Source: Zopfochytrium polystomum
Lineage: Eukaryota > Chytridiomycota > Chytridiomycetes > Chytridiales > Chytridiaceae
DNA length: 21,153 nt
Assembly: GCA_025765615.1 (NCBI GenBank)
Contig: JAIVFJ010000588.1
Location: 1-21,153 of the forward strand
Direction: 5' to 3'
Of this stretch, positions 16,532 to 21,153 are shown piece by piece. Every line of letters starts with the position of its first letter. Position 1 is the first letter of the stretch. Both the position numbers and the translations under genes were made by a program. The notes below the pieces were generated by a model. It searched no databases, was not told where the DNA came from, and saw only the letters and a program-made list of their open reading frames with translations.

Positions 16532-16843
16532 TGTTATGAATCACCCTCTGGAAACCTCTGGAACCTTCTAGAACATTCCTTCATGGAACCTTCTGGAACC
16601 TTCTGGAACCTTCTTTGCTTTCCTGACTTGTCTTGTTGTCATTGGTATCATTGGTATCATTGTATTACTAATTGCTCTTTCTGGAACTTCTTTGAGTCTT
16701 GACAAGGAAGACTCTCAAAAGGTATAAAAGGGGGATGGGGGACCTGTCCCATCCCTCAAGTGAATTATTGTTTCCAATACAATCATCACTCCTCTCAGCT
16801 CCTTGTCTGCCTTGCCTTGCCTTGTCCTGCCATGTTCCTGACA
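16532..16843 (+). mobile_element. LTR-like repeat, copy 2 (solo LTR candidate)
   Basis: 312 bp, TGTTATGAATC...TTCCTGACA, the better preserved partner of 299-606. TATAAAAG lies at 16723-16730. GTGTG occurs just after the end (16844-16848) and six bases before the start (16521-16525); this is not a clean duplication and the bases are low-complexity. No internal element sequence adjoins either end. The 16-kb span between the copies contains host genes, so they are not two ends of one element. Confidence 0.6.
16551..16730 (+). promoter_or_regulatory. Heat-shock-element array plus TATA box (LTR copy 2)
   Basis: In a strict 5-bp register, GAA/TTC units occur at 16551, 16561, 16566, 16571, 16576, 16586, 16591, 16596, 16601, 16606 and 16611. 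Six consecutive perfect alternating units (GAAccTTCtgGAAccTTC and on) occupy 16586-16613. The minimal functional heat-shock element is three units. TATAAAAG is at 16723-16730. Stress-driven transcription of the LTR is inferred. Confidence 0.6.
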
Positions 16844-16885
16844 GTGTGTGTGTCAAGATTCTTCAACTGAACAAAGAGTTGGGGA

Positions 16886-17172
16886 CTTGCAGAGTTGCAG
16901 AGTTGTGGCAGAGTAGCAGAGTGGCAGAACAAAGCAAATTCAGGGAGTTGCCCTCCAGGGGACCAGGACTGCGCTACTTTTTGACTTTCAGGCTTATTTG
17001 AGTTGCCAAGTTGCGGAGTCTGGGAGCCCCAGACTCTCCAACTTGGCAACACTGTTACTCTGTGCTTCTGTTACTCTGCAGCTCTGCCACTCCTTGCCTC
17101 CACAGCTCTGCAACTCTGCAACTCTGCAACTGTGCAACTGTGCAACTCTGCTACCCTGTAACTCTGCTTTGC
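16886..17172. repeat. Foldback (inverted) repeat with a strong central hairpin
   Basis: The centre is a hairpin with 23-base arms (17002-17024 and 17028-17050) around AGC, 21 of 23 positions paired, including GTTGCCAAGTTG with CAACTTGGCAAC. The flanks are also roughly inverted: AGAGTTGC and GTGGCAGAG motifs at 16886-16930 mirror CAACTCTGC and CTCTGCCAC motifs at 17056-17172. It begins shortly after LTR copy 2. A foldback element or palindrome-driven amplification is possible. Confidence 0.7.
17104..17167 (+). repeat. 8-bp tandem array (GCAACTCT)n
   Basis: About eight units with G/C and T/C variants (GCAACTGT, GCTACCCT, GTAACTCT). It forms the 3' flank of the foldback; the opposite-strand motif AGAGTTGC occurs twice on the 5' side. 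Confidence 0.8.
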
Positions 17173-17263
17173 ACTGCTAAGCTGTAAACCATCTGTGTGT
17201 CTGCAGGATTTGCGCCTCCATACCTGGAAAAGTCCAGCCACTCATACATAGCAGGCCGCACCC

Positions 17264-17274
17264 GGAATCGAACC
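17264..17274 (-). promoter_or_regulatory. Isolated Pol III B-box match
   Basis: The minus strand has GGTTCGATTCC, a perfect B-box consensus. The surroundings do not fold as a tRNA: the T-stem arms CAAGG and CCGGG mismatch and the nearest candidate anticodon stem has a four-base loop. A tRNA-derived repeat is the likely source. Confidence 0.35.
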
Positions 17275-17450
17275 TTGCGTTCTCAATACACATTGAAAAT
17301 TGACGGGAAAATTTCTCGATTGACGGGCAATCGCAGTAAAGTGCAGGAAAGGGTATGTGCACCCTACCTACCAACGACTCAGTCACTTTCGGCTTTCCAC
17401 TCGCGCAGCGCAGCTGATGGTGCCCACACTCAGCAGACCTTTGCGCACAT

Positions 17451-18006
17451 ATGAAGTCGACCTTCTTCTGCACCACCTTGGGGTGCACTTACAAGAGTAC
17501 GAAACGATTCAACACCAACCGGCACATTGTGTGAAATCACTTGGGGGCCGACACTATCCCTCAAAAGCGATGCCACCGACCAGAAGACAGGGCTTATTAC
17601 CAAATGCATGGCCAAGTGGCCTCAAGGGAGCGTAACTGGGACAAACGGCGGAACGCACAATGCATTCGCTACCACTTGTTGGTGTTTTCACTTCTTCTTA
17701 GTTTCACTAATCTTATTCTCATCACATAGAGGGAAACGACTGCAAGTATTTTTGACAGATATACAACCTTCCCCTACAGCTGCTTCTGGTCAGACTAAAG
17801 CGCGTTTTGAGCGCGCCTGCCAGGGCTGGATCACTAAGCTCACTGACGAGCTTGGTGCAGAGTGGGACGAGCGTTTCAAGAGCTCATTACTCCACGCCAT
17901 CAACCACCACTCCATACACCAACTCCAACCTCACCATCCTCACTCAGAACTCTACCATCTCCTCCAACTTCGACTATCACTATCAAAACTCTACATTCTC
18001 CGCTAG
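17451..18006 (+). pseudogene. C2H2 zinc-finger protein gene with an in-frame TGA
   Basis: Frame 3 from ATG 17451 reads MKSTFFCTTLGCTYKSTKRF and NTNRHIV, then TGA at 17532 and NHLGADTIPQKRCHRPEDRA. Cys at 17469 and 17484 and His at 17523 and 17538 form CX4CX12HX4H, a C2H2 finger with the stop inside the last spacer. The reading continues (QVASRERNWDKRRNAQCIRY) to a GTTGGT donor at 17678. A 52-nt intron with a CTAAT branch site and a CATAG acceptor at 17729 then joins in phase to GKRLQVFLTDIQ and GWITKLTDELGAEWDERFKS. The end of exon 2 (to 18006) is His/Leu-rich and less convincing. DNA binding is inferred from the finger. A CGA-to-TGA change would explain the stop. Confidence 0.45.
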
Positions 18007-18843
18007 CTAAAAATTCACAAAATGTACGATGATAACGATGAGGCTTGGAGGTCATGAGATGGGTACATGTGCACTGGGTGCAGGACGTATGCGTGTAATG
18101 GCAAGCCGCGATGAACAACGCCACACTGATGCGGAGCAAGTGGGATTCATCAATCGTCGACTTCTACTGTGGGTATCCGCTGTGGAGCCAATGCGAGTAT
18201 GTACTCGTACGCCAACCACATGACACCAACTGCAACGCGGGGAAGCCGAGGATTGGTGAATCGCATGGGCGGTCAGTGAGCATGGAGTCGACGTGAAATG
18301 GATAGGAGTATCCTCAACTGATGGACCACGGAACGAAACCGTGCAAATCGGGGTTGGAGAAAGAGGCCAAAGTAGCGTGCTGCGCGGTTCGAAATCAGTC
18401 ACTGATCGACAATACTCGGCAGTGATGTGAGAGGCATCAGGGACGTGTATCATCATCGGGGCATGGAGACCGAGCATATCTTGCCCCGCCTACTGATGGT
18501 TTCAGCCGTGATGACATTTGACTCTGCTTCCATTGAGTGGAGAGCCATGAGCAATGCATCATGATGTGCTGCGCGATGCACAATGATCCGCCAGCCATTG
18601 GACGCCATGAGCCAGACTCCAGACTCAGTGCACCGTAACCTGACTCCAGACTCCAGCCTGCATCGTAGTGGTCAGTGGCACGTGGCGTGCGTACATGGCA
18701 CCTGGCACCTGATGCCAGCAGCCTGGAGCATGAGAGCGAGACTCAGCTGCAGCCGAGAGCTACTCACACAGACACGAGAGCCGCATCTCCCTCACCTCCT
18801 CCCTCTCACACTTCCACACTCGCACACCGCGCCACCCACACTA
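18007..18843. other. No convincing gene
   Basis: Short frames only. A reading at about 18126-18200 (SSIVDFYCGYPLWSQCEYV) vaguely resembles the ISDFSGYPMK part of the ORF at 14820, too short to rely on. GACTCCAGACTC-type short repeats lie at 18614-18655. Confidence 0.35.
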
Positions 18844-19116
18844 CCTAGACATATCCATCCGGGCCCTACTTAGTGAAAGTGGGGCCACTATCAAGTCCAC
18901 ACTATCAAGTCCATTAATGAGTCCATTTTGTGTCTCCTTAATTGTTTTTTTTTTGTCAATTTTATTGTTTTTGTTATGGTTTTCATTCACTATTGAGTCC
19001 ACACATATGGACTCAACATGGACTCAATGTGGACTCATATGAGGCTAAGTCTAATTGTTTTTTTTTGTCAATTTTTTCATTTTGTTATTGTTTTCCACCA
19101 GGGCCAAAAACACTAA
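18844..19116 (+). mobile_element. Interspersed repeat, copy 2 (273 bp)
   Basis: Same orientation as 11595-11876 and, by eye, over 90% identical. It lacks one ACTATCAAGTCC unit and differs in T-run lengths. Both edges agree with copy 1 (CCTAGACATATCC... and ...GGGCCAAAAACACTAA). The central stem-loop (TTGAGTCCA / TGGACTCAA) is preserved. No coding capacity. Confidence 0.55.
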
Positions 19117-19294
19117 AGGTTAGGAAGGGGGGCGACAGGACAAAGAACTTGAAGGGGACCTTGACCCGACGCACGTGCGCGACGGCGCTGTGTGACCGGT
19201 TGAAGGCTCAATGGCAGGGTGGGGCCAGAGCCTAGACTTGCCAGACTAGGTGGTGGTGTGGTGGAGGAGAAGGGGCTTGCTTGCTTAAGAGAGG

Positions 19295-19326
19295 GAGGCC
19301 CCCCCTAGGAGGGTGACGGGGGCCTC
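19295..19326. repeat. GC-rich 9-bp hairpin
   Basis: GAGGCCCCC (19295-19303) and GGGGGCCTC (19318-19326) are exact reverse complements with a 14-base spacer. No known role. Confidence 0.7.
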
Positions 19327-19379
19327 GAGTGTTGGGCTTGTTGCTTGGTGTTTGAACTAGAGAAGTTTCTTGACCAGAG

Positions 19380-19432
19380 GGACTTTATTCAGCATGAGCT
19401 TTCGGCTGTTTTGGCAGCCTCTTCAGACGCTT
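19380..19432 (-). other. Hammerhead-like core module A
   Basis: The minus strand reads CTGAAGA, a 5-bp stem (GGCTG/CAGCC with loop CCAAAA), then GAAA, matching the conserved hammerhead core CUGANGA - stem II - GAAA. It is followed by an AATAAA and a GTC. I could not fit a convincing stem I and stem III with a UH cleavage position, so activity is not claimed. Penelope-like and some other retroelements are known to carry hammerhead motifs. Confidence 0.35.
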
Positions 19433-19552
19433 GAGTGAACAAAGAAAAACCAAGGGTTAAGAAACTTCAAACCAAAGGAACCAACAAGGGTGATTGCAAC
19501 ACTTGGGGTTTGAAAGCAAGCAAGGGATAGGGGATCAAGGGTAGGTTGCACT

Positions 19553-19581
19553 CACACAAACACACACACACACACACACAA
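19553..19581. repeat. (CA)n microsatellite
   Basis: About twelve CA units with one AAA interruption near 19558, followed by an AAAGAAAGAA stretch. Confidence 0.92.
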
Positions 19582-19774
19582 AGAAAGAATAAAAGACAGC
19601 ATCATACCTCAAACCAAATGTCAAGGGCACAGGGGACACTTTTGGGTTTGGAAGAGTTTCTGGCAAGGAGAGGGGTGAAAGGGGGGGGGCCCTGCCAGGC
19701 TTTATATACCCCCAGCCCAAGGGGGTCAAGCCATGGAAGGAAATGGAATGAATGAAACAGCAAAAAAGGAAAAA

Positions 19775-20086
19775 GTGATTCCAAAGGTGATACCAAAGGT
19801 GATTCCAAAGGAGGGGTGATTCCAAAGGTGATTCCAAAGGAAAGGTGATTCCAAAGGTGATACCAAAGGTGATTCCAAAGGGGAAGCGATTCCAAAGGTG
19901 ATTCCAAAGGAGAGGTGATTCCAGTGGTGATTCCAATGGAAGGGTGATTCCAAAGGTGATTCCAATGGTGATTCCAATGGTGATTCCAAAGGAGAGGTGA
20001 TTCCAAAGGTGATTCCAATGGAAGGGTGATTCCAAAGGTGATTCCAATGGTGATTCCAGTGGTGATTGCAATGGTGATTCCAATGG
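19775..20086. repeat. 12-bp minisatellite (GTGATTCCAAAG)n
   Basis: The unit GTGATTCCAAAG and its variants GTGATTCCAATG, GTGATTCCAGTG and GTGATACCAAAG recur about 20 times, sometimes separated by 5-7 bp of GA-rich filler (GAGGG, GAAAG, GAGAG). Because the unit is divisible by three, minus-strand frames stay open and give Leu-Glu-Ser-Pro, Gly-Ile-Thr and Trp-Asn-His repeats. These have no recognisable family and I treat them as by-products. Confidence 0.9.
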
Positions 20087-20134
20087 GAGCAATTTCTAGA
20101 CTCAAATACCTTCCCATTTGAAGCCTCTTTAGAG

Positions 20135-20185
20135 ACGCTGCTGAAGAAGATAGGCGCTTGTGAAACATTTTGGTGAATAAGTCGC
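20135..20185 (+). other. Hammerhead-like module B (degenerate)
   Basis: The plus strand reads CTGAAGA (20141-20147), 14 nt, then GAAAC (20162-20166), TGAATAA and GTC, in the same order and spacing as module A on the opposite strand (CTGAAGA...GAAA...TGAATAA...GTC). The stem II region here does not pair well. The two modules point outward and bracket the CA tract and minisatellite. Confidence 0.3.
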
Positions 20186-21153
20186 AAGCTTTGTGTGATC
20201 AGAAGTTTTTTTTGAACCAATAAGCAATAAGTTTGCAAGTTTTGCTGTGAATGACTTCTCCAACTTCTGGAGCTGCTGGAAAATGCCACAGTCCATTTCA
20301 TCATATCAAAGCTATGTATGTGGTGATCTGTTTCAGATTGTTTACCAGTACTACTGGTTTGCAGTGTGCAAAGTGCGTAAATCAGATTAGGAAGAGTGAA
20401 AATTGACAGGCAGTTCATTTCCAAAATTTTCACGTAAAATTCCTATTATCAGGAGAATGAGCCACAGACGTCTCATCAAAATTCTCTAATGTATTTGACT
20501 ACTAGTGCCCTATCAGTGTACAAAATCTCCTAACAAAATATTGGAAACTGACAGAGTTCTCTGCCATGGACTTCTGTCTGAGAATTCAGAAAATTCAGAG
20601 TGTCTGAAGACTTTTTTCCCTCCTCTGTACTTCACTATGTTTGATGGTGGAGAAGAGCTCTAGGGTCTGCTGCAGACCGAATCAGGCTGGACTTTGAGGA
20701 AATTTTATAGTTCAATGTTTGAATTCGATTCAATTCAACTTCATTAATAGACATTTTGTATTTTATTCAAAGTTGGCAAAATTTGATGGAAAATTAGCAA
20801 TATGTCAAATTCAAATGTTCCGTCAACAGCAAGAAAATCGGTGTTTGGGTCCAAAACATTGAATCAAGTTGGGGCAGGCCCATCTCCATTTGGTGTGTGG
20901 CAGACTGTAAAGAGCTCCCTTTGGCTCTTGAGTCACAATTAGCGTCTGAGTAACATGAGTGCCCCTTGTTTATATGCTTACACAATCTTATAAATGCTTC
21001 TTTTCAATAATTTTTTCTTTCTTGTCAGTGTCGCCTTGTCATTAATTTTTAATTCTTCCATCATTTCATTTTTCTCTCAGAAACACACATCTCCACTTCA
21101 TTCACTCCTTCCACTACCTCACTCAGAGTGGACTGTTTGCACTTCAAACAGTT
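20186..21153. other. AT-rich region, no gene seen
   Basis: No frame above about 60 codons looks coding. A T8 run lies near 20207-20214. The final 70 bases resemble 15850-15905 (dispersed repeat). No tRNA or other structured RNA was noticed. Confidence 0.4.

Noticed and set aside
299..16843. One giant 16.5-kb LTR retrotransposon bounded by the two LTR-like copies
   Set aside because: The interval holds host-type genes and unrelated repeats, no gag/pol was found, and the outer flanks share no target-site duplication.
19535..20433. Minus-strand repetitive proteins of 185-235 codons
   Set aside because: All three frames are open because the minisatellite unit is 12 bp; no start context or domain supports a gene.
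1..21153. CRISPR array or prokaryotic defence system
   Set aside because: No regularly spaced repeats with unique spacers; the tandem arrays present are eukaryotic micro- and minisatellites.

Overview
The window looks like nuclear DNA of a eukaryote, most likely an early-diverging, chytrid-like fungus. This is inferred from three things: small GT..AG spliceosomal introns; degenerate ankyrin-type repeats of the 'VLDWW..SG....RYT..AID.AS..G' kind, which are abundant in chytrid genomes; and a methyltransferase gene of eukaryotic METTL21 type. No bacterial operon structure, ribosome binding site or phage module is visible. The sequence is a patchwork: C-rich and GC-rich from about 0.6 to 8 kb, mixed from 8 to 15 kb, and AT-richer and repeat-dominated from 15 to 21 kb.

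Layout. 0.3-0.6 kb: an LTR-like repeat (TG...CA, 308 bp) with a regular heat-shock-element array and a TATA box; a second copy lies at 16.53-16.84 kb. 0.6-4.4 kb: a decayed non-LTR retrotransposon with RT core, thumb, a CCHC-like zinc-binding segment and a C-terminal knuckle, scattered over several frames. 4.4-6.9 kb: two ankyrin-repeat fragments (one per strand) around a METTL21-like lysine methyltransferase gene that carries one frameshift. 8.5-9.9 kb: the best intact gene, three exons, coding for a signal-peptide or signal-anchor protein; CT and CA microsatellites sit directly upstream of its ATG. 10.5-11.9 kb: a protein-kinase C-lobe fragment (minus strand) and a ricin-B-type lectin fragment cut at the edge of an interspersed repeat. 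12.1-12.7 kb: a 330-bp tandem duplication. 12.8-15 kb: a two-exon gene with in-frame TGAs and two small unrecognised ORFs. 15.6-17.3 kb: tRNA-like sequences (Ala-UGC, Leu-AAG, an isolated B box), the second LTR and a foldback repeat. 17.45-18.0 kb: a C2H2 zinc-finger gene with an in-frame TGA. 18.8-20.2 kb: the second interspersed-repeat copy, a CA microsatellite, and a 12-bp minisatellite flanked by two outward-facing hammerhead-like modules.

The genes do not form a pathway. Most recognisable coding regions are broken or partial, so the window reads as a repeat-rich island with only one or two plausibly functional genes (8815-9928 and perhaps 4793-5759). The points most worth following are the LTR with a heat-shock-type promoter, the outward-facing hammerhead-like modules, and the recurrence of TGA as the premature stop in otherwise coherent coding stretches.
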